Shown here: piece after piece, positions 52,670-60,951 of the stretch
Layout: every line of letters begins with the position of its first letter
How positions within the stretch are numbered: the first letter of the stretch is position 1
NCBI RefSeq assembly: GCF_900110555.1
Contig: NZ_FOEE01000013.1
Location: forward strand, 62,001-126,000
Direction: 5' to 3'
Origin: Trujillonella endophytica
GTDB taxonomy: Bacteria; Actinomycetota; Actinomycetes; Mycobacteriales; Geodermatophilaceae
DNA length: 64,000 nucleotides
Made by a program: the position numbers and the translations under genes
Notes under the pieces: model-generated
The model's input: the letters and a program-made list of their open reading frames with translations, nothing else
Told to the model about the DNA's origin: nothing
Database searches by the model: none

Positions 52670-52675
52670 TAGGCT
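52670..52675 (+). promoter_or_regulatory. -10 box for leaderless permease transcript
   Basis: TAGGCT, 8 nt before the GTG at 52684. Confidence 0.5.
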
Positions 52676-52683
52676 CGCGACCC

Positions 52684-53928
52684 GTGCCCGGCGTGGACCC
52701 GCTCGCCCTCGCCGCCTCCGCCGTCGTGCTGGCCGCGGTGCTGGGCGCCGCCCTCGCCGCCCGCCCGCGGGTGCCGGCCGCGGCCGTCGCCGTCGGCGGT
52801 GCGCTGCTCCTGTGCGCGGCCGGGCTGGTCGGCTGGTCCGACGCCGCGGACGCCGTCGGCGACGTCGCGCCGACCATCGGCTTCCTCGTGCTGGTGCTCG
52901 TCCTCGCCGCCCTGGCCGACGCCGAGGGCCTGTTCACCTGGGCCGCCGCCGTCACCGCGGGCCGCGGCGGGCACTCCCCCACCCTGCTGCTCGGCCGGGT
53001 CGCGGTGCTCGCCGCCGTCGTCACCGCCGTCCTGAGCCTGGACGCCACCGTGGTGCTGCTGGTTCCCGTCGTCCTCGCCACGGCGGCCAGGCTGGGCGTC
53101 TCCGCGCGGCCGCACGCCCTGCTCACCGGTCACCTGGCCAACAGCGCCTCCCTGCTGCTGCCGGTCTCCAACCTGACGAACCTGCTGGCCTTCGCCGCCA
53201 CCGGGCTGTCGTTCCTGCACTTCGCCGGCCTGATGGCGGGCCCGTGGGTGGCCGCCGTCGCGGTCGAGTTCCTCGTCCTGCGCGCGCTGTACCGCGGCGA
53301 CCTGGCGCGCCGTCCCGCGGCACCGGCCCCGGACGCGCCCCCGGTCCCGCGGTTCGCGCTGGCGGTGGTGGCGCTGACGGTGGCCGGTTTCGGCGTGGCC
53401 GCGCCGATCGGGATCTCCCCCGCGTGGCCGGCCGCCGCGGGCGCCACCGCCCTCGCCGTCCGCAGGCTGTCGCTGCGCACCGGCCGGCCGGCCGAGCTCG
53501 TGCGGGCCGCCGACCTGCCGTTCGCGGCGTTCGTCGCCGGGCTGACCGTCGTCGTCCTGGCCGTGCGGCGGCACGGTCTCGAGGCCCTGCTGGCCGATCT
53601 GCTCCCGGACGGCGACGACCTGCCCGCCCTGCTCGCCGTCGCCGGTGCCGCGGCCGTGCTGGCCAACCTGGTCAACAACCTGCCCGCCACCCTCGCGCTG
53701 CTGCCGGTGGCCGCGGCCGGCGGCCCCGGGACGGCGCTGGCGATCCTGATCGGCGTCAACGTCGGCCCCAACCTCACCTACGCGGGCTCCCTCGCGAACC
53801 TGCTGTGGCGGCGGGCGCTCGGCCCGGCCGCGCCGGGGGCGGCCGGCTTCTCCGCCGTCGGCCTGGCGACGGTGCCGCTCACCCTGCTCGCCGCGACCGT
53901 GGCGCTGTGGACGGCACTGCGGCTCTGA
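52684..53928 (+). CDS. ArsB/SLC13-type anion permease
   Basis: A 414-residue membrane protein with about eleven helices of the ion-transporter (ArsB/NhaD/SLC13) superfamily. Two inverted halves each have a helix-break motif: LSLDATVVLLVPVVLATAARLG with HLANSASLLLPVSNLTNLLAF in the first half, and LANLVNNLPATLALLPVAAAGG with IGVNVGPNLTYAGSLANLLW in the second. Arsenite, dicarboxylate or sodium/proton transport are all possible; no arsenic genes are near. GTG start with a leaderless-type promoter. It sits between the two GGDEF-EAL paralogues. Confidence 0.85.
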   Translation: MPGVDPLALAASAVVLAAVLGAALAARPRVPAAAVAVGGALLLCAAGLVGWSDAADAVGDVAPTIGFLVLVLVLAALADAEGLFTWAAAVTAGRGGHSPTLLLGRVAVLAAVVTAVLSLDATVVLLVPVVLATAARLGVSARPHALLTGHLANSASLLLPVSNLTNLLAFAATGLSFLHFAGLMAGPWVAAVAVEFLVLRALYRGDLARRPAAPAPDAPPVPRFALAVVALTVAGFGVAAPIGISPAWPAAAGATALAVRRLSLRTGRPAELVRAADLPFAAFVAGLTVVVLAVRRHGLEALLADLLPDGDDLPALLAVAGAAAVLANLVNNLPATLALLPVAAAGGPGTALAILIGVNVGPNLTYAGSLANLLWRRALGPAAPGAAGFSAVGLATVPLTLLAATVALWTALRL

Positions 53929-53944
53929 CCGGTCGTCCCCCTAC

Positions 53945-53996
53945 GGGGTGAGCCGCTCGTGTGGTCCGCTTCATCCCGGACCGCCCGGGACCGATA
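53945..53996 (+). promoter_or_regulatory. Paired upstream motif of GGDEF-EAL gene 2
   Basis: ggggtgagccg (53945-53955) and gaccgata (53989-53996) separated by 33 nt, with the ATG 8 nt after the second element. Matches the arrangement at 50238. Confidence 0.5.
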
Positions 53997-54004
53997 CCCC
54001 CTCC

Positions 54005-56245
54005 ATGCCCGTGCGCTCGCGAGTCCGGCTGCTCCCCGGGGCACCGCTGTGGCTGCTGGCCGTCATCGCCGCCGGCGTGGCGGCGCAGGCCGCGGCGGCG
54101 GCCGGCCGGCTGCCCGCGCCGCTTGAGCCCTACGCGTTGCTGATGGCCCTGCCGGCCTACGGCGGGCTCGTGACCCTGCTGCTCTGGCGATCGCGCATCG
54201 TCGACCAGGAGCGCGACGTCTGGGCGCGCCTGCGCATGGGCGCGACCGCCCTGGCCGGCGTGACCGCGCTCGGCGGCGTGCTCGCCGTCTTCCCGGCCAC
54301 GCACGCGGTCGGCACCACGGGCGCCCTCTGGGCACCCCTGGTCGCCTACGTCTTCCTGTACGGCGGCGTGGTCCGCTGGAACCGCTTCGGCACCGAGGTC
54401 GCCGATCCGGACAACCTGCTCACCGGCGTCGCCGCGCTGCTGTCCTGGGTCGCCCTGACCCTCGTCTCGGTCGAGGCGCTGGGCGGTGCGGACTCGCTGA
54501 CGACCGCGCAGCTCAACCCCGTCGCGGTCCAGCTCGCCGCGGGGCAGCTGCTGTTCATCACCGCGCTGCTGCAGCGGGTGCTGGGCGACCTCCGGCGCGA
54601 CGTCCGGCCGGTCCTGCTGGCCTGCGGGTTCGGTGGCATCGACCTGACGGGCTACCTCGTGCTCGGTGACGTCGCCGCGCCCGCGTGGGCGGCGACGTCG
54701 GGCACCGCGGCCTGCCTGTTCATCGCGGTGGCGGCCCTCATCCGGCCGCTGCCGGCCACGCCCCGTCCCACGGACGCCGCGAGCTCGATGGCCGGCGCCT
54801 TCACCGTGATCGTGCTCGGCGGCGCCGCTCTGGTGGCCGCGGGCTTCAGCGACCCGTCCGTGGCGATGCTCGTCTGCGCCGGCCTGGCGGTGCTCGGCGG
54901 TGGGGTGCGGCTGCTCATCGGCGTCCGCGACCTCGCCCAGCTGGCCACCACGCGGGCCGAGGCCCTCACCGACCAGCTCACCACCCTTCCCAACCGGCGC
55001 GCCGTGCTGCGCCGCATGGACGAGCTCGGCGCCCGGAACACCGCGGTGGCCTTCGCCCTGCTCGACCTCGACCGCTTCAAGGAGGTCAACGACGGGCTCG
55101 GCCACGGCGCCGGGGACGACCTGCTGCGTCAGGTCGCGGCGCGGCTGTCGCCCGTGCTGCGGACCGGCGACCTGCTCGGCCGCCTGGGCGGCGACGAGTT
55201 CGCCGTGGTCGTGGCCGTCGAGCCCGGCGCCTCCGCCGAGGACACCGCGGAACACCTGTGCCGGCGGCTGCGCGAGCAGTTCACCGAGCCCTTCGTGCTC
55301 GACGGCCTCGCCGTGCACGTAGGGGCCAGCATCGGCGCGACGATCGGGCGCCTGTCCGCCGGCGACGCCGAGGCCTCCGCCCGGCTGCTGGGCGAGGCCG
55401 ACGCGGCGATGTACGACGCCAAGCGCGGCGGTGGCGGGTTCGCCCTCTACGACGGGGCCCGGCACGCCGAGAGCGGAACGGCGCTCACCCTCGTCGAGGA
55501 GCTCCGCGCCGGGATCACCGGCGGCCAGTTGGTGCTGCACCACCAGCAGCAGGTGGACATGCGCACCGGCCGGGTCGTCGGCGTCGAGGCGCTGGTCCGC
55601 TGGCAGCACCCGCGCCTGGGGCTGCTCCAGCCGGCCCGGTTCCTCGACCTGGCCGAGGCGCACGGGCTCATGGACGCGCTCACCGACGAGGTGCTCGGTC
55701 AGGCCGTCCGGCAGCTGGCGCGGTGGCGGGCGACCGTCCCCGACCTGCGGATGTCGGTCAACCTCTCACCGAGCAACCTGCTCGACACCGTGCTGCCCGA
55801 CCGGCTGGCGGTCCTGCTGGCCGAGGTCGGCGTCCCGGCGGAGGCGCTCACGCTCGAGGTCACCGAGACCGTGCTGCTGCGCGACCCCGAGCGCAGCCGA
55901 GCCGTCGTCGCCGCGCTGAGCGCCCACGGCGTCGAGATCAGCATCGACGATTTCGGCACCGGCTACTGCTCGCTCGCGTACCTGCGCGACCTGTCGGTGA
56001 GCGAGCTGAAGCTGGACCGCTCCTTCACCGCCGACCTGCTGCGCGACCCGCGTACCGAGGCCATCGTGGCCAGCGTCGTCGAGCTGGCCCACCGGCTCGA
56101 CGTGCGGGTCATCGCCGAGGGCGTGGAGGACGAGGTCACCCTCGCGCGGCTGGCGGAGCTGGGCTGCGACCAGACCCAGGGCTACCTGCACGGCCGGCCG
56201 GTCCCTGCCGACGAGCTCCGGCTGGACCTGACGCCGGCGCCCTGA
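54005..56245 (+). CDS. Membrane GGDEF-EAL c-di-GMP enzyme 2
   Basis: A 746-residue paralogue of the protein at 50297 with the same layout: seven or so membrane helices, a GGDEF domain (GGDEF near 396, I-site RTGD), and an EAL domain (EALVRWQHP near 527, DDFGTGYCSL, KLDRSF, AEGVED, GYLHG). One difference is TTLPNRR where the first copy has TGLANRR at the start of the GGDEF domain. It ends 3 bp before the convergent nadA stop. The two genes probably arose by duplication around the permease gene; the sensory parts have diverged the most. Confidence 0.94.
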   Translation: MPVRSRVRLLPGAPLWLLAVIAAGVAAQAAAAAGRLPAPLEPYALLMALPAYGGLVTLLLWRSRIVDQERDVWARLRMGATALAGVTALGGVLAVFPATHAVGTTGALWAPLVAYVFLYGGVVRWNRFGTEVADPDNLLTGVAALLSWVALTLVSVEALGGADSLTTAQLNPVAVQLAAGQLLFITALLQRVLGDLRRDVRPVLLACGFGGIDLTGYLVLGDVAAPAWAATSGTAACLFIAVAALIRPLPATPRPTDAASSMAGAFTVIVLGGAALVAAGFSDPSVAMLVCAGLAVLGGGVRLLIGVRDLAQLATTRAEALTDQLTTLPNRRAVLRRMDELGARNTAVAFALLDLDRFKEVNDGLGHGAGDDLLRQVAARLSPVLRTGDLLGRLGGDEFAVVVAVEPGASAEDTAEHLCRRLREQFTEPFVLDGLAVHVGASIGATIGRLSAGDAEASARLLGEADAAMYDAKRGGGGFALYDGARHAESGTALTLVEELRAGITGGQLVLHHQQQVDMRTGRVVGVEALVRWQHPRLGLLQPARFLDLAEAHGLMDALTDEVLGQAVRQLARWRATVPDLRMSVNLSPSNLLDTVLPDRLAVLLAEVGVPAEALTLEVTETVLLRDPERSRAVVAALSAHGVEISIDDFGTGYCSLAYLRDLSVSELKLDRSFTADLLRDPRTEAIVASVVELAHRLDVRVIAEGVEDEVTLARLAELGCDQTQGYLHGRPVPADELRLDLTPAP

Positions 56246-56248
56246 GCG

Positions 56249-57280
56249 TCATTCGCCGCCGCGGCCGGGCTCCCCGATCGCGATCATGGCCTCGACCGCC
56301 CGCCGCGCCCGCGCCGCCGTCTCCGGGTCGACGTCGATGACGCCGCGGCCCGTCCGCAGCGTGTCCAGCAGCTTGGCCGGCGTGATCATCTTCATGTAGC
56401 GGCAGGCGGCCCGGTCGTTCATCGGGATGAACTGCGTGCCGCTGTTGAGCGACCGCAGCTGGTGCAGGATGCCGATCTCGGTGGCCACGAGCACCTGGCC
56501 GGCGGTGGTGGTCCGCGCGGCCTCCGCCATGCCTCCGGTGGAGAGCACCCGGGTGCGGTCGGCGGGCAGGTCGCCGTGGCTGACCAGGTCCAGTACCGAG
56601 GTCGTGCAGCCGCACTCGGGGTGCACCAGGATCTCCGCGTCGGGGTGGGCGGCGACCTGCTCCCGGACGTCGGAGGGGCTGATGCCGGCGTGCACATGGC
56701 ACTCCCCCGCCCAGATGTGGATGTTCTCCCGCCCGGTCACCCGCTTGACGTGCGCGCCGAGGAACTGGTCGGGGCAGAACAGGATCTCCCGGTCGGCCGG
56801 GATGGACCGGATGACGTCGGCCGCGTTGGACGACGTGCAGCAGATGTCGGTCTCGGCCTTCACGGCGGCCGTGGTGTTGACGTAGCTGACGACGACGGCC
56901 CCGGGGTGCTCGGCCTTCCACTCCCGCAACTGCTCGGCGGTGATGCTGTCGGCCAGCGAGCAGCCGGCGTCGAGGTCGGGCAGCAGCACGGTCTTGTCCG
57001 GGGACAGGATCTTCGCCGTCTCGGCCATGAAGTGCACGCCGCAGAAGACGATCTCGCGGGCGTCGGTCTCGGCCGCGACCCGCGACAGGTAGAGGGAGTC
57101 GCCGGTGTGGTGGGCGACGTCCTGGATCTCGGGCACCTGGTAGTTGTGCGCCAGGATCACCGCGCCGCGCTCGTCGGCGAGCCGGCGGACCTCGGCGGCC
57201 CAGCTGTCGCACTCACCGGGCGAGAGGGTCCGCTCGTCGCCGGGGACGGCGGGGGTGGCGGGCGCGATCGTCGAGGTCAC
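56249..57280 (-). CDS. nadA: Quinolinate synthase
   Basis: A 343-residue 4Fe-4S enzyme that condenses iminoaspartate with dihydroxyacetone phosphate to quinolinate in NAD synthesis. Cluster cysteines are C80 ([11 protein letters not shown]), C194 ([10 protein letters not shown]) and C293 ([10 protein letters not shown]). Other conserved parts are [40 protein letters not shown] and LSTGGM. GTG start at 57280 with GGAG 6 nt upstream. nadB and nadC, usually adjacent, are not in this window. Confidence 0.96.
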   Translation of the reverse strand: MTSTIAPATPAVPGDERTLSPGECDSWAAEVRRLADERGAVILAHNYQVPEIQDVAHHTGDSLYLSRVAAETDAREIVFCGVHFMAETAKILSPDKTVLLPDLDAGCSLADSITAEQLREWKAEHPGAVVVSYVNTTAAVKAETDICCTSSNAADVIRSIPADREILFCPDQFLGAHVKRVTGRENIHIWAGECHVHAGISPSDVREQVAAHPDAEILVHPECGCTTSVLDLVSHGDLPADRTRVLSTGGMAEAARTTTAGQVLVATEIGILHQLRSLNSGTQFIPMNDRAACRYMKMITPAKLLDTLRTGRGVIDVDPETAARARRAVEAMIAIGEPGRGGE

Positions 57281-57378
57281 ACGGTCTCCAGGGAGTCGGG
57301 CGGGGCCCACATGATCCCCCGTCCGGCCTCGGCAACGGGGTACCGGGTACAACAACCGGCCCGTGGCCGCCCTTCCCG

Positions 57379-57975
57379 TCAGCGGCGCACGTCGTAGACC
57401 AGGTGCAGCACCCGGCGCCCCTGGACCACGAGCACCGGGTCCTCGAGGAGCACCTCCGGGAGGCCGCCGCTGCCGAAGTAGGGCTTGCCCGAGCCCAGCA
57501 CGACCGGCACGAGGTTCAGCACGACCCGGTCGACGAGGCCCTCCCGCAGCGCCTGGCCGCCCACATCCCCGGCGGCCACCGACACGTCGCGGTCCCCGGC
57601 GTACGCCTTCGCCTGCTCGATCGCGGCGGCGACGCCGTCGGTGACGAACGTGAACGGCGCCGTGCCCAGGTGCGGCCAGTCGGTGGGCACCGAGTGCGTG
57701 ACCACGAAGGCGTGCTCGCCGTTGGGCGGCACTCCCTCCCAGCCGTTCGTGTGGTCGAAGAGGCGGCGGCCGACCACGCCCGCGGCCATCCGCGGCGCCG
57801 TCCCGGCCAGGAAGTCCGCGGTCTGCCGGGTCACGTGGAAGACGCGGGTCTCGTCGCTGAACGTCGTCTCGACCTCGCCGTTGCCGTACCAGTCGAACAG
57901 CGGGCCCACAGAGTCGTCGTCGCGCGCGACATACCCGTCGAGGGACACCGCCGCGAACAGGATCGCCCTGCCCAT
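57379..57975 (-). CDS. Dihydrofolate reductase / RibD C-terminal family protein
   Basis: A 198-residue RibD_C-fold protein: [100 protein letters not shown]. The fold binds NADPH and reduces small substrates; stand-alone members are of unknown substrate and are not true folate reductases in most cases. Start ATG 57975, with GGAGGTGCGAG upstream. Confidence 0.9.
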   Translation of the reverse strand: MGRAILFAAVSLDGYVARDDDSVGPLFDWYGNGEVETTFSDETRVFHVTRQTADFLAGTAPRMAAGVVGRRLFDHTNGWEGVPPNGEHAFVVTHSVPTDWPHLGTAPFTFVTDGVAAAIEQAKAYAGDRDVSVAAGDVGGQALREGLVDRVVLNLVPVVLGSGKPYFGSGGLPEVLLEDPVLVVQGRRVLHLVYDVRR

Positions 57976-58059
57976 CTCGCACCTCCGGTCGTCTCCGGGG
58001 CCCGGGGTGGGCTCCCGCCGTTACGACACCCGGCTCGTGCTCAACTCATCGGTTGACGA

Positions 58060-59190
58060 CTACGGCAGGTGGGACGAGTCGTTGACGAGGCGGACCGAGT
58101 GCCGGCCGTCGGTCGACCACGCGACCGTCGACAGCGACGCCGCCGACAGGAAGATCCGGTGGACGACGGCGTCGTCGACGTCGAGGCCCGCGGCCAGCAT
58201 CAGCTTGATCGGGGTGACGTGGCTGACCACGAGCGCCGTGCGGCCGCGGTGCTCGCGCAGGATCCGGGACCGGGCCCGGCCGACCCGGCGGGCGACGTCG
58301 GCGATCGACTCCCCGCCCGGAGCCGGGACGTCGACCTCGGTGAACACCCGCCGGGTGGCCAGCGGATGTCGCGTGCGCGCCTCGTCGGCCGTCAGGCCCT
58401 CCAGGTCGCCGAAGTCCATCTCGACCAGGTCGTCGTCGAACAGCACCGGCAGGCCGAGCCGCCCGGCGACCACCTCCGCGGTCTCCCGCGTCCGGCGCAG
58501 CGGCGACGCGACGACGACGTCGACGCCCAGCGCCACGGCCCGCGCGGCGGCGGCCTCGGCCTCGGCCCGGCCGACCGCCGAGAGCGGCAGGTCGTTGCGG
58601 CCGCTGAACCGCCGCTCGGGGGTGTGCTCGGTCTGCCCGTGCCGCAGCAGGTGCGTGACGGTGGTGACCGCGGGCGCGCGCTCGGCTGCGGCCGGCTGGA
58701 CGTCGTCCTCGGTGGTGCTGCGCTCCCCGGCGGCGTCCCGGTGGATCGGCTTGCCGTCCATCGCGCTGTTGGCGAGGGCGTCGGCAGCGGAGTTCTGCGC
58801 CCGCGGGATCCAGGTGTAGCGGACCCGGCCGAGCTGCCGGGCGAGCTGCTGGGCCTGGACCGCGAGCTTCTGCATGTCCGGGTGCTTGACCTTCCAGCGC
58901 CCCGACATCTGCTCGACGACCAGCTTGGAGTCCATCCGGACCTCGACCTCGGCCGAGGACGCCGACCCGCCGGTGAGGTCCAGCACCGCCTGAAGCCCGG
59001 CCACCAGGCCGCCGTACTCCGCGACGTTGTTGGTGGCCCGGCCGACGCTCGCCGCCCGCTCGGCCAGGACCGAGCCCGTGGCCGCGTCGCGGACGAGCGC
59101 GCCGTAGCCGGCCGGCCCGGGGTTGCCCCGCGATCCCCCGTCCGCCTCGACGACGAACCGGCCGCTCACCGCGCCCATGGTTCGACTCAC
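58060..59190 (-). CDS. Bifunctional RNase HI / histidine phosphatase
   Basis: A 376-residue fusion, like M. tuberculosis Rv2228c. The N-terminal RNase H domain has the acidic set D17 (VVEADGGSRGNPG), E58 (NNVAEYGGL), D87 (RMDSKLV) and D137 (AADALAN), and removes RNA from hybrids. The C-terminal histidine-phosphatase domain has LLRHGQTEHT (H184 nucleophile), EMDFGDLEG and VVSHVTPIK; relatives act as acid phosphatases or alpha-ribazole phosphatases. The GTG start at 59190 overlaps the stop of the zinc-ribbon gene (GTGA); an ATG at 59178 is also in frame. Confidence 0.94.
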   Translation of the reverse strand: MSRTMGAVSGRFVVEADGGSRGNPGPAGYGALVRDAATGSVLAERAASVGRATNNVAEYGGLVAGLQAVLDLTGGSASSAEVEVRMDSKLVVEQMSGRWKVKHPDMQKLAVQAQQLARQLGRVRYTWIPRAQNSAADALANSAMDGKPIHRDAAGERSTTEDDVQPAAAERAPAVTTVTHLLRHGQTEHTPERRFSGRNDLPLSAVGRAEAEAAAARAVALGVDVVVASPLRRTRETAEVVAGRLGLPVLFDDDLVEMDFGDLEGLTADEARTRHPLATRRVFTEVDVPAPGGESIADVARRVGRARSRILREHRGRTALVVSHVTPIKLMLAAGLDVDDAVVHRIFLSAASLSTVAWSTDGRHSVRLVNDSSHLP

Positions 59191-59927
59191 AGGCCGCTCT
59201 CGGCCGTGCGCACCAGGATCCGGCCGCAGTTCTCGCAGCGCACGACCTCGTGCGGGTCGGCGTTGCGCACCGTGGCCAGGTCGCGGCCGTTCAGCTCGAT
59301 GCGGCAGCCCTGGCACTGGCGCGACTGCAGCAGCGCGGCGCCGGAGGTGCCGGTCTGCGTGCGGATGCGGTCGTAGAGCGCCAGCAGCGCGGCGGGGATG
59401 CCGCCCGCAGCGGACAGGCGCGCCGCCTCGTGCTTCGTCGTCGCGTCGGCGACGTCGGCCAGCGCGTCGTCGCGCAGCTGCTCGGCGCGGGCGAGCGCCT
59501 CGCGGGCCGCGGCGTGCACCTCCTGCGCCTCCGCCAGCGCCTTCTCGGCCGTCTCGACCTGCTCCATGAGCTCGAGCTCCTGGTCCTCCAGGTCGGACTG
59601 CCGGCGCTGCAACGACGACAGCTCGTGCTGGAGGTCGGTCATCTGCTTGGCCGAGACGCTCCCGCCGTCCAGGAGCTTCTGGTCCTTGGCCGCGCGGGCC
59701 CGCACGGTCTCGACGTCGGCCTCCATCCGGGTGACCTCGCGCTGCAGGTCGCGCGTCTCGGTCTCGGCGCGGACGACGGCGCCGGCGGCGTTCCGCTCCG
59801 CCTCGGCCGCGGCCTCGACGGCCGCCGCCTCGGGCAGGGTGCGCCGGCGGTGCGCGAGCTGCGTGAGCACGACGTCCTCGGCGGCGAGAGCCAGCAGTTT
59901 CTGCTGGTCGAAGTGGTCGGCCTTCAC
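59187..59927 (-). CDS. Coiled-coil protein with C4 zinc ribbon
   Basis: A 246-residue protein matching M. tuberculosis Rv2229c in position and type. Residues 20-170 form a long antiparallel coiled coil; the C-terminus has a zinc ribbon with C205, C208, C231 and C234 (CQGC and CENC). Function unknown; bacterial relatives may contact nucleic acids or flagellar/secretory parts. The GTG at 59927 follows a TAGGTT -10 box by 6 nt. Coupled to the RNase H gene downstream. Confidence 0.92.
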   Translation of the reverse strand: MKADHFDQQKLLALAAEDVVLTQLAHRRRTLPEAAAVEAAAEAERNAAGAVVRAETETRDLQREVTRMEADVETVRARAAKDQKLLDGGSVSAKQMTDLQHELSSLQRRQSDLEDQELELMEQVETAEKALAEAQEVHAAAREALARAEQLRDDALADVADATTKHEAARLSAAGGIPAALLALYDRIRTQTGTSGAALLQSRQCQGCRIELNGRDLATVRNADPHEVVRCENCGRILVRTAESGL

Positions 59928-59931
59928 CCGC

Positions 59932-60786
59932 TCAACCTACCTGCGCCGGGGGCGGTCCCTGACCGACGTGCACGGTCCAGGGATCGGTCCGCTGCGCGGC
60001 GACGATCACCTCGACCCGGCCCCCGAGGTCCGCGGCCAGCACCCGCGCGGCGACCGCCAGCCACGGCCACTCCGTGGCCCAGTGCGCGACGTCGACCAGC
60101 GCGGGGCGGGCGGGGTCCAGGGCCATGGCCTCGCCGGCCTCGGAGACCGGGTGGTGGCGCAGGTCGCTGGTGAGCAGGACGTCGGCGCCGGCGGCGGCCG
60201 CGGCCGGCAGCAGGGAGCCACCGCTGCCGCCGCACACGGCCACGGTCGTAACCGGCCGTTCGGGATCGCCGGCCAGCCGCACCCCGCCCGCCGTCGCCGG
60301 GAGCGCCGCGGCCGCCGCGGCGGCGAACTCGCGCAGCGGCACCGGCCGGGCCAGCCGCCCGACGCGCCCGAGCCCGGCCCGCGGATCGCTGCCGGCCGGC
60401 TCCAGGGGCGCGGCGTCGACCAGCCCGAGGACGGAGGCCAGCGCGTCGTTGACGCCGTGCTCCGGGGCGCGGTCGGCGTTGGTGTGCGCGACGAACAGCC
60501 CGGCTCCGGCGCGGACCAGCCGGTGCACGAGCCGGCCCTTGGCGTCGTCGGCCGGCACGCCGTGCACCCCACCGAGGAACAGCGGGTGGTGCGTCACCAG
60601 CAGGCCCGCGCCGGCGGCGACCACCTCGTCGACGACGGCGGCCACCGGGTCGACGGCGAACAGGACGCGCTCCACCGGGTCGTCGCGGTCGCCGCACACC
60701 AGCCCCACGGCGTCCCAGTCCTCGGCCAGCGCCGGGTCGTAGCGGGCCTCGAGCGCGGCGACGACCTCGCCCAGCGTTGCGGTCAC
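59932..60786 (-). CDS. NIF3 family dinuclear metal protein
   Basis: A 284-residue NIF3-like (GTP cyclohydrolase I type 2 homologue) protein, like Rv2230c. Metal ligands are in THHPLFLGG, FVAHTNADRAPEHGVNDAL and the C-terminal VDVAHWATEWP. Enzyme activity of this family remains unclear. The GTG at 60786 has a TACGGT box 8 nt upstream. First gene of the NIF3 - zinc ribbon - RNase H/phosphatase cluster. Confidence 0.92.
   Translation of the reverse strand: MTATLGEVVAALEARYDPALAEDWDAVGLVCGDRDDPVERVLFAVDPVAAVVDEVVAAGAGLLVTHHPLFLGGVHGVPADDAKGRLVHRLVRAGAGLFVAHTNADRAPEHGVNDALASVLGLVDAAPLEPAGSDPRAGLGRVGRLARPVPLREFAAAAAAALPATAGGVRLAGDPERPVTTVAVCGGSGGSLLPAAAAAGADVLLTSDLRHHPVSEAGEAMALDPARPALVDVAHWATEWPWLAVAARVLAADLGGRVEVIVAAQRTDPWTVHVGQGPPPAQVG
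59934..59939 (-). promoter_or_regulatory. -10 box for leaderless zinc-ribbon transcript
   Basis: TAGGTT on the minus strand, 6 nt before the GTG at 59927. It overlaps the last codons of the upstream NIF3 gene. Confidence 0.5.
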
Positions 60787-60794
60787 GGCCGCCG

Positions 60795-60800
60795 ACCGTA
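60795..60800 (-). promoter_or_regulatory. -10 box for leaderless NIF3 transcript
   Basis: TACGGT on the minus strand, 8 nt before the GTG at 60786. Confidence 0.5.
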
Positions 60801-60820
60801 GCCCAGCCCGCAGCCGGCGA

Positions 60821-60899
60821 GATCGCGATCCTCGCCCCCGCGTCGCCCTCCCCACGCTCCACCCCGCGGTCCGCGACTCCGACGCGAGGACGGCGATCA
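60821..60899. repeat. Dispersed inverted repeat, copy 2
   Basis: Right arm gacgcgaggacggcgatca (60881-60899) is identical over 19 nt to 48301-48319. The left arm gatcgcgatcctcgc (60821-60835) is its reverse complement at 13 of 15 positions. It lies between the divergent NIF3 and FUSC genes, so it is not simply a terminator. Confidence 0.65.
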
Positions 60900-60951
60900 T
60901 CCCGCCCCCAGGAGGGGTTGGCCCGCACCGACCGCGGGGAAGCCCCCGGTC

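Noticed and set aside
57336-57352. ggtaccgggtac as an operator for nadA
   Set aside because: Short, GC-rich and partly overlapping repeats; it fits no NAD-regulator site that I can name.
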